A stretch of 64,000 bases of DNA from Elmis aenea (Eukaryota; Arthropoda; Insecta; Coleoptera; Elmidae): contig OX393579.1 in the NCBI GenBank assembly GCA_947652605.1, positions 54,256,970-54,320,969 of the forward strand, in the 5' to 3' direction. The translations under genes and the position numbers were made by a program. Below the pieces are notes generated by a model that had not been told where the DNA came from, ran no database searches, and saw only the letters and a list, made by a program, of their open reading frames with translations. Positions within the stretch are counted from its first letter, which is position 1, and each line of letters opens with the position of its first letter. Below, piece by piece: positions 38,701 to 45,837 of this stretch.

Positions 38701-41521
38701 CAAAGAAATTGATTTTTTGGTCGGAAAAAGCACAAAGACTATAGCCTTTGCACTTTTTCAATTTTTCATCAAAAATTAAAAATCGTGTTTGAGGCCTAAT
38801 AATGCTTAATTGTGCCATAAATAACGTGTGTACGAATTTTGAAGCCATTTGCAGTAGTTTCAAAGAAATTGATTTTTTGGCCGGAAAAAGTACAAAGACT
38901 ATAAGCCTTTGCACTTTTTCAATTTTTCATCAAAAATTAAAAATCGTGTTTGAGGCCTAATAATGCTTAATTGTGCCATAAATAACGTGTGTACGAAGTT
39001 TAAAGCCATTTGCAATAGTTTCAAAGAAATTGATTTTTTGGTCGGAAAAAGCACAAAGACTATAGCCTTTGCACTTTTTCAATTTTTCATCAAAAATTAA
39101 AAATCGTGTTTGAGGCCTAATAATGCTTAATTGTGCCATAAATAACGTGTGTACGAATTTTGAAGCCATTTGCAGTAGTTTCAAAGAAATTGATTTTTTG
39201 GCCGGAAAAAGTACAAAGACTATAGCCTTTGCACTTTTTCCATTTTTCATCAAAAATTAAAAATCGTGTTTGAGGCCTAATAATGCTTAATTGTGCCATA
39301 AATAACGTGTGTACGAAGTTTAAAGCCATTTGCAATAGTTTCAAAGAAATTGATTTTTTGGTCGGAAAAAGCACAAAGACTATAGCCTTTGCACTTTTTC
39401 AATTTTTCATTAAAAATTAAAAATCGTGTTTGAGGCCTAATAATGCTTAATTGTGCCATAAATAACGTGTGTACGAATTTTGAAGCCATTTGCAGTAGTT
39501 TCAAAGAAATTGATTTTTTGGCCGGAAAAAGTACAAAGACTATATATAGCCTTTGCACTTTTTCCATTTTTCATCAAAAATTAAAAATCGGGTTTGAGGC
39601 CTAATAATGCTTAATTGTGCCATAAATAACGTGTGTACGAAGTTTAAAGCCATTTGCAATAGTTTCAAAGAAATTGATTTTTTGGTCGGAAAAAGCACAA
39701 AGACTATAGCCTTTGCACTTTTTCAATTTTTCATCAAAAATTAAAAATCGTGTTTGAGGCCTAATAATGCTTAATTGTGCCATAAATAACGTGTGTACGA
39801 ATTTTGAAGCCATTTGCAGTAGTTTCAAAGAAATTGATTTTTTGGCCGGAAAAAGTACAAAGACTATAGCCTTTGCACTTTTTCCATTTTTCATCAAATA
39901 TTTAAAATCGGGTTTGAGGCCTAATAATGCTTAATTGTGCCATAAATAACGTGTGTACGAAGTTTAAAGCCATTTGCAATAGTTTCAAAGAAATTGATTT
40001 TTTGGTCGGAAAAAGCACAAAGACTATAGCCTTTGCACTTTTTCAATTTTTCATCAAAAATTAAAAATCGTGTTTGAGGCCTAATAATGCTTAATTGTGC
40101 CATAAATAACGTGTGTACGAATTTTGAAGCCATTTGCAGTAGTTTCAAAGAAATTGATTTTTTGGCCGGAAAAAGTACAAAGACTATAGCCTTTGCACTT
40201 TTTCCATTTTTCATCAAATATTTAAAATCGGGTTTGAGGCCTAATAATGCTTAATTGTGCCATAAATAACGTGTGTACGAAGTTTAAAGCCATTTGCAAT
40301 AGTTTCAAAGAAATTGATTTTTTGGTCGGAAAAAGCACAAAGACTATAGCCTTTGCACTTTTTCAATTTTTCATCAAAAATTAAAAATCGTGTTTGAGGC
40401 CTAATAATGCTTAATTGTGCCATAAATAACGTGTGTACGAAGTTTAAAGCCATTTGCAGTAGTTTCAAAGAAATTGATTTTTTGGTCGGAAAAAGCACAA
40501 AGACTATAAGCCTTTGCACTTTTTCAATTTTTCATCAAAAATTAAAAATCGTGTTTGAGGCCTAATAATGCTTAATTGTGCCATAAATAACGTGTGTACG
40601 AAGTTTAAAGCCATTTGCAGTAGTTTCAAAGAAATTGATTTTTTGGTCGGAAAAAGCACAAAGACTATAGCCTTTGCACTTTTTCAATTTTTCATCAAAA
40701 ATTAAAAATCGTGTTTGAGGCCTAATAATGCTTAATTGTGCCATAAATAACGTGTGTACGAAGTTTAAAGCCATTTGCAGTAGTTTCAAAGAAATTGATT
40801 TTTTGGCCGGAAAAAGCACAAAGACTTATAGCCTTTGCACTTTTTCCATTTTTCATCAAAAATTAAAAATCGGATTTGAGGCCTAATAATGCTTAATTGG
40901 GCCATAAATAACGTGTGTACGAATTTTGACCTAATAAAGTTAAAGAAATCGACTATTGATGTTTTAAGCCGACTTACTACTCTGGTTGTGTGTGATACTT
41001 ATAAATCGTTTTTTTTTTAAGTAACTTGTGGTCCTGAACCTATCAAAGCTGAGGATACCATAGGTTTAATAAGGACAGTTCGACCTCCACATGGACAATG
41101 CATCAATAAAAAACCAATAAAGGGATTCAACCAGTGTGTTGGTTCTTGTCACTCCTCTACAAAATTCAATGAAAGTGAGTATTTAATTTAAAAAAGGTTC
41201 TGCATCATCCCTCAGTAATTTTCAACAATCTTACACCTTTGAACATTGTAAAAGAATAAACTTTGTTCTTTTAAATTAGATTTTATAGTTACTGTTTGAG
41301 TAAGTTATTTGTAAAATTTGTTTATCATTTTAGAGAGTGGATCTCACGAGTCTGTTTGCTCATGTTGTCAAGCTACAATGTTCGATCCAATAGAAGTAGA
41401 ACTGGAATGTACAGATGGATATCGTTTTCCGAAGAAATTATCTATTCCTAAAAAGTGTAGCTGTGATGGCTGTGCAGCCAAACAAACTAAGGCTCCAATT
41501 AAAAGTGTAAAAACAGGTTAA
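14543..41521 (+). CDS. Hml: hemocytin/hemolectin-like gene, 3' part (26 exons)
   Basis: Exons: 14543-14751, 14807-14928, 15105-15298, 15396-15575, 15626-15811, 16781-17069, 17895-18069, 18142-18253, 19273-19480, 20068-20247, 20961-21168, 24808-24956, 25092-25548, 25613-25827, 28058-28377, 29600-29836, 29893-30189, 31238-31528, 31584-31818, 32985-33418, 33534-34025, 35454-35600, 35848-35970, 36059-36320, 41022-41174, 41334-41521. They sum to 6,063 nt, in frame throughout, giving 2,020 residues plus TAA. All introns are GT-AG except a probable GC-AG one after 29836. Domain order along the visible residues: VWC-like (1-70), FA58C (70-225), FA58C (240-390), TIL/VWC-like (400-490), LDLa (500-540), linker (560-690), VWD-C8-TIL (700-1025), VWD-C8-TIL (1030-1350), VWC-like modules (1360-1905), CTCK (1908-2005). 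Paired discoidin domains between VWD assemblies plus a CTCK end are the hallmark of insect hemocytin/hemolectin, a large secreted hemocyte protein involved in hemolymph clotting and aggregation. The N-terminal part is outside the window. Confidence 0.93.
14807..15575 (+). CDS. Hml: Hml exons: discoidin (FA58C) domain 1
   Basis: Three exons (14807-14928, 15105-15298, 15396-15575) encode one complete F5/8 type C domain. It starts with FSASSVRSNTFAPKNARL, continues through GSWSP and the INLG strand to YHVLYSPDGHTFSYV, and closes with WYNDISLRVELIGC. These are the usual landmarks of the fold, including its final cysteine. Such domains bind glycans or membrane phospholipid in clotting and hemocytin proteins. 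The introns are 54-176 bp, much shorter than elsewhere in this gene. A Pro/Thr linker follows. Confidence 0.93.
15626..17069 (+). CDS. Hml: Hml exons: discoidin (FA58C) domain 2
   Basis: Exons 15626-15811 and 16781-17069 encode the second F5/8 type C domain. It begins near CEDPMGLDSGEM, passes AWSPYTSSRSEWVQ at the exon junction, resumes with FLEPRNVTGFMTKGG and WVTSFNVKYSLNGKDW, and ends with NIQLRVEPIGC. The 969-bp intron inside the domain carries an 18-bp minisatellite. Two tandem discoidin domains match hemocytin/hemolectin. Confidence 0.93.
15846..16318. repeat. 18-bp minisatellite in intron 5
   Basis: About 25 head-to-tail copies of an 18-bp unit, tttgtttttctgtgtgca, with point variants (tttatctg, tgcg, gtac). 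Because 18 is a multiple of three and the unit lacks stops in several frames, long spurious ORFs appear on both strands. Copies become irregular after about 16240. The strand as written is T/G-rich and would give a U/G-rich run in the Hml pre-mRNA. Confidence 0.95.
16319..16780. other. rest of intron 5, no gene
   Basis: AT-rich sequence ending at the acceptor ttttttgtag. Near 16513 there is acggggtgtcccaaattta, which resembles the ends of the palindromic cagggtg elements found elsewhere in the window, but I see no matching second end. Nothing else is recognised. Confidence 0.4.
17070..17583. other. intron 6 left part, no gene
   Basis: AT-rich intron. Around 17460-17575 an imperfect inverted repeat pairs a segment containing ttgcaagagacatcttcaag with a later segment containing gaagatgtttcttgcaa; this looks like a fragment of a dispersed foldback-type repeat. 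No coding signal. Confidence 0.4.
17584..17830. mobile_element. hAT-like MITE, right end truncated
   Basis: This is clearly the same family as the intact copy at 20616-20870. It shares the cagtggcg start, the segment aaccccccataggtt, gagaactgtaaattttgtgc, ctctttttaccgtttatta and aagcatcctgc. The right terminus is lost: it reads cctgcctacgcagg without the final cactg. It lies in the intron between the second discoidin exon and the TIL exon. Confidence 0.75.
17895..18253 (+). CDS. Hml: Hml exons: TIL-like and VWC-like modules
   Basis: Exon 17895-18069 encodes a cysteine-rich module with CNQCPGAP, ACRCSSDLWWDGKVCV and CPCMVG, resembling a TIL (trypsin-inhibitor-like) segment. Exon 18142-18253 adds GTSFTKDDCSECVCRLGG and later cysteines, a VWC-like half-module. 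The intron between them is 72 bp. The modules sit between the discoidin pair and the LDLa repeat. Confidence 0.88.
18286..19021. mobile_element. long palindromic element with cagggtgg ends
   Basis: About 260 bp at each end are near-perfect inverted repeats. The left begins cagggtggtctattttcgat, the right is its mirror ending at 19021, and both continue through the ggtatctcggttattatc segment and beyond. TA dinucleotides flank it at 18284-18285 and 19022-19023, compatible with a TA target duplication. No transposase is visible, so it is a non-autonomous foldback/MITE-type element. It is related in design, and in the motif of the form ggtatctcggtta, to the elements at 26163 and 61412. Confidence 0.85.
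19273..19480 (+). CDS. Hml: Hml exon: LDL-receptor class A domain
   Basis: This exon encodes ACICQKC and then a full LDLa repeat with six cysteines in the order C-x6-C-x5-C-x6-C-x5-C-x7-C. Residues include CLNETSWCNGVKDC followed by an acidic DDEDE tract at the calcium site. LDLa repeats bind calcium and ligands in secreted and receptor proteins. The exon continues into a short Val/Thr/Pro linker and ends G|GTGAGT. Confidence 0.9.
19481..20067. other. intron 9, nothing recognised
   Basis: 587 bp of AT-rich sequence without repeats, inverted ends or ORFs that I can support. It ends at the acceptor gattttttag. Confidence 0.5.
20068..21168 (+). CDS. Hml: Hml exons: Gly-Thr-Lys repeat linker and Cys/Pro-rich segment
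   Basis: Exon 20068-20247 encodes CPNPSCPPGFVIK, a Ser/Thr-rich stretch, and four tandem GTKG units at its 3' end; the donor lies inside the last unit. Exon 20961-21168 continues with a Lys/Pro-rich linker and CPQFRCVHKPPP, CPPAVCPPQY and a basic KKK patch. It ends in CPK, which joins to YFCKPPPPP of the next exon, just before the first VWD domain. The repeat is basic and flexible; its role is unknown. I do not recognise it as a standard domain. Confidence 0.85.
20616..20870. mobile_element. hAT-like MITE with perfect 8-bp duplication
   Basis: A 255-bp element begins cagaggcgtaggcagg and ends cctgcgtacgccactg, with perfect GCCCAAAC duplications on both sides (20608-20615 and 20871-20878). 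An 8-bp target duplication with CA...TG termini is the hAT signature. It has no ORF. A truncated relative lies at 17584. Confidence 0.9.
21174..22641 (-). mobile_element. internally deleted piggyBac element
   Basis: The element is bounded by TTAA at 21174-21177 and 22638-22641. Terminal inverted repeats read ccttcggtgtactaggtg on the left and the mirror of ccttccgtgtaccaggtg on the right. TTAA duplication is diagnostic of piggyBac. Its total of 1,468 bp is too short for an autonomous element. The transposase gene on the minus strand is missing its middle. It is inserted in the Hml intron 6 bp downstream of exon 20961-21168, leaving the donor GTAAG intact. Confidence 0.95.
21478..22316 (-). 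pseudogene. piggyBac transposase remnant
   Basis: The 256-codon open frame 21478-22248 matches the C-terminal half of piggyBac transposases. It has MDNFFTS, the GTLRANK segment, GVDVVDKLSR and a C-terminal cysteine-rich zinc-binding domain (CVKCPRKK...CQKC...CMEH...CEDC). Upstream at 22316 there is an ATG opening a short acidic N-terminus (MSNRKLTEAEITALLEEE) that joins the large frame out of register near 22250. The N-terminal domain body and part of the catalytic core are therefore deleted. It is judged non-functional as a transposase. A domesticated role is not indicated, because intact terminal repeats and the deletion fit a decayed copy. Confidence 0.92.
22708..24380 (-). mobile_element. 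hAT element with perfect TCAGTGAC duplication
   Basis: A 1,673-bp element begins cagagctgggcaagtac and ends gtaatgcccagctctg, flanked by TCAGTGAC at 22700-22707 and 24381-24388. Both ends are packed with aagtacttaagt-type subterminal motifs (about 150 bp left, 260 bp right), as expected for hAT transposase binding sites. The middle is AT-rich and holds only decayed transposase pieces on the minus strand. Confidence 0.95.
23577..23880 (-). pseudogene. hAT transposase fragments
   Basis: On the minus strand, 23797-23880 reads LIMEPLAATIDLLQGKQATYY and 23577-23665 reads a segment with TVTLPKFKLRWF. These resemble the C-terminal half of hAT transposases, where a helix ending in a leucine-rich DLLQG-like motif precedes a PKFKL-W strand. 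The intervening sequence is not open, so the gene is broken. Family recognition is from motif memory and needs a profile search. Confidence 0.6.
24389..24807 (-). other. intron remainder, possible decayed LINE 3' end
   Basis: Pyrimidine-rich on the + strand. Translating the minus strand around 24430-24720 gives broken pieces (a Lys/Trp-rich run, then RWENEMN in another frame) that faintly resemble the tail of a non-LTR retrotransposon ORF2. No continuous frame exists. The segment ends in the acceptor tttttgcag of the VWD exon. Confidence 0.25.
24808..25827 (+). CDS. Hml: Hml exons: VWD domain and C8 module
   Basis: Exons 24808-24956, 25092-25548 and 25613-25827. The VWD domain starts at CNMTGRTFSTFDETEYKYDI and continues through CTRDLIIHHKEHTFIL to the diagnostic GLCGYYNG followed by an acidic calcium-loop region (KDRDD), then FGDSWKQAD. 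The last exon encodes a C8 module with its spaced cysteines (SCARVIDLDAFVSRC, CNCLEALNG, KCRCSTLEKFVVDC). VWD-C8 units mediate assembly of large secreted multimers such as von Willebrand factor and mucins. GC content is higher than in the flanking introns. Confidence 0.95.
25928..28022. repeat. 235-245-bp direct repeat flanking a palindromic element
   Basis: 25928-26162 and 27781-28022 are diverged direct copies. Both run from tactttgtgttt through aattacccaaatttttttgt, tattgaggggtccctaaa and cttgcaatcattgta to ttttgggttgaccact. The second copy has a few indels. The palindromic element at 26163 sits exactly at their junction, which suggests insertion into, or co-duplication with, a tandem duplication. 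Confidence 0.85.
26163..27779. mobile_element. long palindromic element with cagggtgg ends, internally duplicated
   Basis: The ends cagggtggatcaaattcgaa and the mirror ending ttggtccaccctg are flanked by TA (26161-26162, 27780-27781). The two halves are mutually inverted over several hundred bases, including ggtatctcggttac/gtaaccgagatacc. The left arm is additionally duplicated in tandem: the block with tcggattccattttggcact recurs near 26283 and 26719. It lacks any transposase ORF. The element at 61412-62347 is the same family. Confidence 0.88.
28058..28377 (+). CDS. Hml: Hml exon: TIL module and start of second VWD
   Basis: The exon encodes a TIL module (CDAPLVHHDC, RRCEPTCKT, CFSGCFCPPGYVRSGDNCV) and then, after CRDCECN, the first strands of the next VWD domain (YVTYDANDFTISGNCVYVM). 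It ends CAG|GTAAAA in phase 0. The order C8-TIL-VWD is the standard D-assembly pattern. Confidence 0.93.
28378..29599. other. intron 15, AT-rich, relic of the 160-bp repeat family
   Basis: 1.2 kb without genes. Around 29480-29540 the sequence taaataacatgtgtacgaaa followed by ttactgtagcttaaa aligns with the 160-bp units of the array at 36340-40930, so this is a diverged single copy. The frame 28258-28491 seen through the donor is just read-through from the exon. Nothing else is recognised. Confidence 0.55.
29600..30189 (+). CDS. Hml: Hml exons: second VWD domain with probable GC-AG intron
   Basis: Exon 29600-29836 encodes CEDKPKKMCVGKVTILYEN and the following strands; exon 29893-30189 encodes YYPSLGVSIKAPSL, the diagnostic GLCGDCDG, and DVNDFALGWLYD. 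The frame is kept in phase 0 if the 55-bp intron uses the donor CAG|GCATGT (GC-AG). The beta strand then reads KKIQVQISIYYPSLG without interruption. The nearest GT donor at 29841 gives a premature stop. A GT at 29849 would also be in frame, but is a weak site and adds ACDK to the strand. Confidence 0.88.
30430..31157. mobile_element. hAT-type MITE carrying a nested palindromic element
   Basis: The left end is cagtggttctcaaactt and the right end mirrors cagtgtttctcaaagtg. Both inner flanks contain gggaacccttt- and gaacccccct-like sequence. This is a widespread hAT terminal type. The 8-bp flanks aattagac and gtatagac share only tagac, so the duplication has decayed or is misplaced. The element is split by a younger palindromic insertion at 30536-31055. 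Confidence 0.7.
30536..31055. mobile_element. 520-bp palindromic element with cagggtgtccc ends, nested in a hAT MITE
   Basis: The ends cagggtgtcccagccaagac and its mirror are flanked by TA (30534-30535, 31056-31057). About 200 bp at each end are nearly perfect inverted repeats, including ttcgatagctctgttattag and gcgctctgataccaaacatt. There is no ORF. The design matches the other cagggtg-ended palindromes here but the internal sequence differs, so it is a separate family. Confidence 0.88.
31238..31528 (+). CDS. Hml: Hml exon: second C8 module and TIL
   Basis: This exon encodes FIEWCKKDTCNG, ACNAIEAYARECGNLGFC and DWRSKLC, which are C8 cysteine spacings. A TIL module follows (CPPGQIYKSCSPPCPTTC, KCDNPPIEGCFCPEGK). 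It continues in phase 0 into the next exon (LMLNNTC), completing TIL. The domain order mirrors the first VWD-C8-TIL set. Confidence 0.94.
31584..36320 (+). CDS. Hml: Hml exons: VWC-like modules
   Basis: Exons 31584-31818, 32985-33418, 33534-34025, 35454-35600, 35848-35970 and 36059-36320 encode about 560 residues rich in cysteine. Typical VWC signatures are visible: CTTCNCEG, CCPKYIC, CCPKYKC, CRDCKC, CCPQP, CCGAC and CCQHC. A recurring submotif appears four times: VGEVWSPKLEDYC, VGDKWTSPDYC, VGDTWPSPDGDKC and ENWTSPDGC. This indicates at least four related modules produced by internal duplication. Such modules act in protein-protein binding in clotting and matrix proteins. The last one runs into the CTCK exon. 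Confidence 0.92.
31882..32241. mobile_element. two partial copies of a small palindromic MITE
   Basis: 31882-32043 has inverted ends (left ggccctaatgcataaa, right mirror of ggcccgattgcacaaa). 32128-32241 holds the right part of a second copy, ending gattaacgtggtttaatccc...cgagcc. Both share the core containing ctaggca. A gtctgt-rich simple stretch separates them. No ORF. Superfamily not assigned. Confidence 0.6.
32393..32955. repeat. three tandem copies of a ~185-bp unit in intron 19
   Basis: The marker cgcgaatatgtgattcgaaa recurs at about 32438, 32622 and 32809. Each unit also has aagcagtt, attttgcttt-tcgagtt and acattsgataa-ttcctgaa, ending in taagcataataaacat. The last copy runs to within about 30 bp of the acceptor of exon 32985. 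Confidence 0.9.
34139..35262. repeat. minisatellite of 20-25-bp units in intron 21
   Basis: Roughly 1.1 kb is built from interleaved short units (ttttgcaaatcaaattcacc, ctttgccctccaaattcaac and, at 34735-34875, seven copies of a 20-bp unit cctttgacgaataaattcac). Units are arranged in a higher pattern of alternating types. The right end inverts: near 35200 the complement (gatttgcaaa) appears in the opposite orientation. It generates spurious ORFs only. Confidence 0.93.
36340..40930. repeat. 160-bp satellite-like array in intron 24
   Basis: About 25 tandem units of 160 bp (some 161 or 164 bp, from an extra a or tata after gactata). Two subtypes exist. A has tacgaattttgaagccattt, gcagtagt, ggccggaaaaagtac and ccattttt. 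B has acgaagtttaaagcc, gcaatagt, ggtcggaaaaagcac and caattttt. They alternate in much of the array, giving a 320-bp dimer. Outer units are more diverged. The array starts about 20 bp after the donor of exon 36059-36320. The repeated minus-strand ORFs of 85-98 codons are a consequence of the repeat, not genes. Confidence 0.96.
36378..36880. mobile_element. hAT-like MITE inside the first unit of the 160-bp array
   Basis: A 503-bp element begins tagggttgccagatct and ends atatctggcaaccctа-type mirror sequence, with 8-bp duplications GCCATAAA at 36370-36377 and 36881-36888. The duplications reconstitute one uninterrupted 160-bp unit, so the insertion came after the repeat was in place. The subterminal region has ccggagac/gtctccgg repeats. 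No transposase ORF. Confidence 0.88.
41022..41521 (+). CDS. Hml: Hml terminal exons: C-terminal cystine knot (CTCK)
   Basis: Exons 41022-41174 and 41334-41521 encode a CTCK domain. It reads CGPEPIKAEDTIGLIRTV, then GQCINKKPIKGFNQCVGSCHSS, then VCSCCQATMFDPIEVELEC and the closing CSCDGC. A short basic tail (KTG) precedes the TAA stop at 41519-41521. The domain terminates VWF, mucins and hemolectins and mediates dimerisation. The last intron is 159 bp; the preceding intron is 4.7 kb because of the 160-bp array. Confidence 0.95.
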
Positions 41522-41730
41522 AATAGACAGACGCATTTATATTATAGTAGGTTGCATACTTTTTTTTTGTGATTATTAATGATTAAAAGAGTTTATAGAA
41601 ATGTAATAGGGTCTGCATGTTGTCAAGTTCATTGTGATCTGTAATGTCCAACATCTATTTTATTGCTAGTTGTAGGCCAGAAGCTGTATATAACATTTTG
41701 GATTGAAAATAAATGCTTTTAAAAACAAAA
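41522..41730 (+). promoter_or_regulatory. Hml 3' UTR with polyadenylation signal
   Basis: AT-rich sequence after the stop with an AATAAA hexamer at 41708-41713 in gattgaaaataaatgc, followed by an A-rich and then T-rich stretch. This is the first canonical hexamer downstream and predicts a 3' UTR of about 200 nt. No transcript evidence is available. Confidence 0.6.
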
Positions 41731-42375
41731 ATAGTTTATTTAATAATAAAAATAGTTATATAGTTAATTGTTATTTTTGTAATAAACATTAATTGAAATA
41801 ATAAAAATATTACAAAATATTATGTTTTTATTTAATCATGCAACTTATATGATCTAAGTATGCAACACTCGACGCATAATTTTTATAAGATTATACAATA
41901 CTCTGCAGATATTTCTCAAAAATTACAGGAAACTAGCAAAAATTACAGGAATCTGCATTACTACCATAGATTTGTATTACGCTGTAACCTCCTTCAATTT
42001 CTGTGATCCTGATACTCCTGATACAAAATCGCCATCGAAAACTTAACAAATGATTCAAAATCGGACTTAAGGACCAGAATCGCATAAATGTATGTGACGT
42101 CGCGAGTGTTTACAAAATTTTTATTATAGCCCCAGCAATGGTTTCGTTTCAATAAATTTGAATTTGGAGTATCAGGATCACAGAAGTTAAAGGAGGCACA
42201 AGGTATCGGACTTAAGGACCAGAATCGCATAAATTGATGTGACGTCACTAGTGTTTACAAAATTTTTATTATTTATATCCCCAGCAATGGTTTCATTTCA
42301 ATAAATTTGAATTTAGAGTATTGGGATCACAGAAGTTAAAGGAGGCACAAGCTATTCAGACTTAAGGACTAGAAT

Positions 42376-43482
42376 TACAATGCAGTAGGTTATTTAAATA
42401 ATACTGCATTAGATTATTTAAATAATACTGCATTAGATTATTTAAATAATACACTATAGTAGATTATTTAAATAATACACTATAGTAGATTATTTAAATA
42501 ATACTGCATAGTAGATTATTTAAATAATACTGCAGTAGGTTATTTAAATAATACACTATAGTAGATTATTTAAATAATACTGCATAGTAGATTATTTAAA
42601 TAATACTGCAAAGTAGATAGATTATTTGAATAATACTGCAGTAGGTTATTTAAATAATACACTATAGTAGATTATTTAAATAATACTGCAGTAGGTTATT
42701 TAAATAATACACTATAGTAGATTATTTAAATAATACTGCAGTAGGTTATTTAAATAATACTGCAGTAGGTTATTTAAATAATACACTATAGTAGATTATT
42801 TAAATAATACTGCATAGTAGATTATTTAAATAATACTGCATAGTAGATTATTTAAATAATACTGCATAGTAGATTATTTAAATAATATTGCAAAGTAGAT
42901 AGATTATTTAAATAATACTGCAGTAGGTTATTTAACTAATACACTATAGTAGATTATTTAAATAATACTGCATAGTAGTTATTTAAATAATACTGCATAG
43001 TAGATTATTTAAATAATACTGCAGTAGATTATTTAAATAATACACTATAGTAGATTATTTAAATAATACTGCATAGTAGTTATTTTAATAATACTGCAGT
43101 AGATTATTTAAATAATACACTATAGTAGATTATTTAAATAATACTGCATAGTAGATTATTTAAATAATACTGCAGTAGGTTATTTAAATACACTATAGTA
43201 GATTATTTAAATAATACTGCATAGTAGTTATTTAAATAATACTGCATAGTAGATTATTTAAATAATACTGCAGTAGATTATTTAAATAATACACTATAGT
43301 AGATTATTTAAATAAAACTGCTGTAGGTTATTTAAATAATCTACTATAGTGCATTATTTAAATAATCTAACGCAGTATTATTTAAATAATCTACTATAGT
43401 GTATTATTTAAGTAGGTATTTTAATAATGTACTGCAGTATTATTTAAATAATGCACTACAGTAGATAATTTAAATAATGCTA
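42376..43482. repeat. array of ~45 short palindromes (attatttaaataat units)
   Basis: Tandem 23-25-bp units each contain the perfect palindrome attatttaaataat. They are joined by spacers that are themselves palindromic: tactgcagta or acactatagtag, sometimes tgcatagtag. There is no single strict period; the spacer types alternate irregularly. The sequence is about 80 percent AT. A shorter counterpart of about 16 units is at 57552-57940 in arm 2. Confidence 0.95.
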
Positions 43483-45837
43483 GCCCGGCAATGGTTTAAA
43501 TTGCGATTATATTCAAGTCCGATTTTGAATCATTTGCCGAGTTTTGGATGGCGATTTTGTATCAGGAGTATCAGGATCACAGAAATTGAAGGAGGTTACA
43601 GCGTAATACAAATCTATAGTGGTAATGCAGTTTCCTGTAATTCTTTTAAATTTTGGATATGCAGCTGTGCATAGCATTTATGAATTGAGGGTTGCCTATT
43701 TCTTTAGGTGTTTGTGTACGTTAAAATAAGAACACATTGTTTAGCAATGTTTTTAATATCCCAATAAATGTTATTATACACGTAATTAAATTACAACTTT
43801 TGAGCGACACTACATATGAAAACTTGCTTATAATAATTATGATACAATTAAATATTACACTCAAACTTTATTTCTGCTGTTTTAGTGATCACTTTAATAT
43901 TTCCATTACTACAATTAAAATATTGTCTGGAGACCTTTCACACTGGTCAGGGATAACATTTATTACTTGCAAGAATGATTCAAACAAAAACTATCATTTT
44001 TAACATACCTCAAAGCACTGTTGGAATTTTTAAAAATTGTCAACACTCATAACTAGCCATTCAATGCAAATTTAGTCACAAACATAAATATTCCATTTTT
44101 AATACAACAATTTCATTATAATATTAATAAGCGTTAACATAGGTAATGAAATAACAATTTTGAAGCAACATTACAACGGAAAACTCATTCATAATTATGA
44201 CATGATTAAATATTATACACAAAATTCATTATTAACTGTTTTAATAATTAATACTTTATCAGCACTTCCAGTTTGATAAAAACTTTAACAATTACATTTA
44301 TAATATTGTCTGAAGAACTTTTACATTGATCAGTGATAACATTTAAAACACAATAAAATTATTAATGCTCTTAAATACAAGTTTACACTGATTTACGTAA
44401 AACATTAGCAGCAATATTTAAATATTAATGTTATCATTTTTAAAACATCTCTGAACACTGTTGGAAGTGTTAAAAATTATTAACACCTAATACCTAGGCA
44501 TTCAATATAAATTTATTTACAAGCACGAATTTTCTTCGTTTAAAACAATAATCGTATAGACAGCTAGCCTCCATTGGTTACCAAAAAAGTTGAAATCGGC
44601 CAAATGGTTAAAAGAATATCACGACAATCAAAGAACAACTAGAAAATATAATAATTAATTGTAATTTGTAAGTATATTGTAAGCGTATGTTTCATTCCTA
44701 ATTTTGCCTGGGGAGGGACAAGTGTAAACAGATTATTAAATTTTTTTGAATTCCACTACTGATTATAAAGATGAGACATAATATTTTCATTACATAAAAA
44801 CGAAAGGTTGTCTTAAATTTACATCAGGAATATCGAACTGATGACAAGTTTGGATTTGCTGTTGAATTTGTTACTGTCCAAGTTTTATAACTCATCTGTG
44901 TTAAAAATACGCTCTGAATATATGGCCTTTAAGCTTTGGAACCTGCTATCGTATCTCTAATAACTCATGCCCGGTTTACAATGTTTAATTAAAGTAAAAT
45001 GTACACAAATCTAAAATTTCTTAAGGACATGACAAATTCTTACATACGACAGCTACAATTTACAATCAAGTTAATAAGTGTATTAATTTCTAACTGTAAT
45101 GTAACTTTTGCAAGACTAGTATTGTATTTCATCTAATCTAAGCCACCTTCAATTTTAAATTCAAATCATGGAGTAAAAATCAAGTGTATCTTGCAATCGA
45201 CGAAATACAATTAAAATTGCAACTAAATATTAATTAGGAGAATAAGGGAAGTTTCGTACTTAATACGACATAATTTATAACAAACCGTGCCTTAAAAGAA
45301 TTGACTATAAATATGTTATATTCATTTAACTTCAAGCTTGTAAATAAAATTTACAATACTTTTCAAGTGTATCTACTTAATATAACCACTGATATTCACC
45401 TACCATTTTTAATATTGCAACACTAAATATTAAATAAATGTGTCCAAAATGTTGCATAAATATTTTACAAAATGTGACTCTTTACACAAACTATTAACAA
45501 GTTTAATTATAATTTTATGTACTGATATAGAAATGGTAAGACATAGGAATAGATCAATATGCAATAGGTTAGATTGCCTATTATAGGTGACTGTAGTTAA
45601 CATGTTCTTCGTTGTTATATACCACTAAATAAAGCTTTACTACTTTAAAAGTTGTGTATGATTGTAAGACAAACAAGTATTGAACTTATTTAAGTGTTTC
45701 AAGACTAACATAAAACATTTACATTAATATCTCTGCAAATATTTCCACTTGCTCTGTTGGACTGGTCTTGCTGGATGGAAGAGTTATTTAAATAAGAAAA
45801 TTAATCTTCTACGTTGTAGGCTTTCATGGATAATATC

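Noticed and set aside
36835..40819. A ladder of 85-98-codon minus-strand ORFs with near-identical sequence
   Set aside because: They repeat once per 160-bp unit and run through the unit boundaries. There is no start context, splice signal or codon bias; they are shadows of the array.
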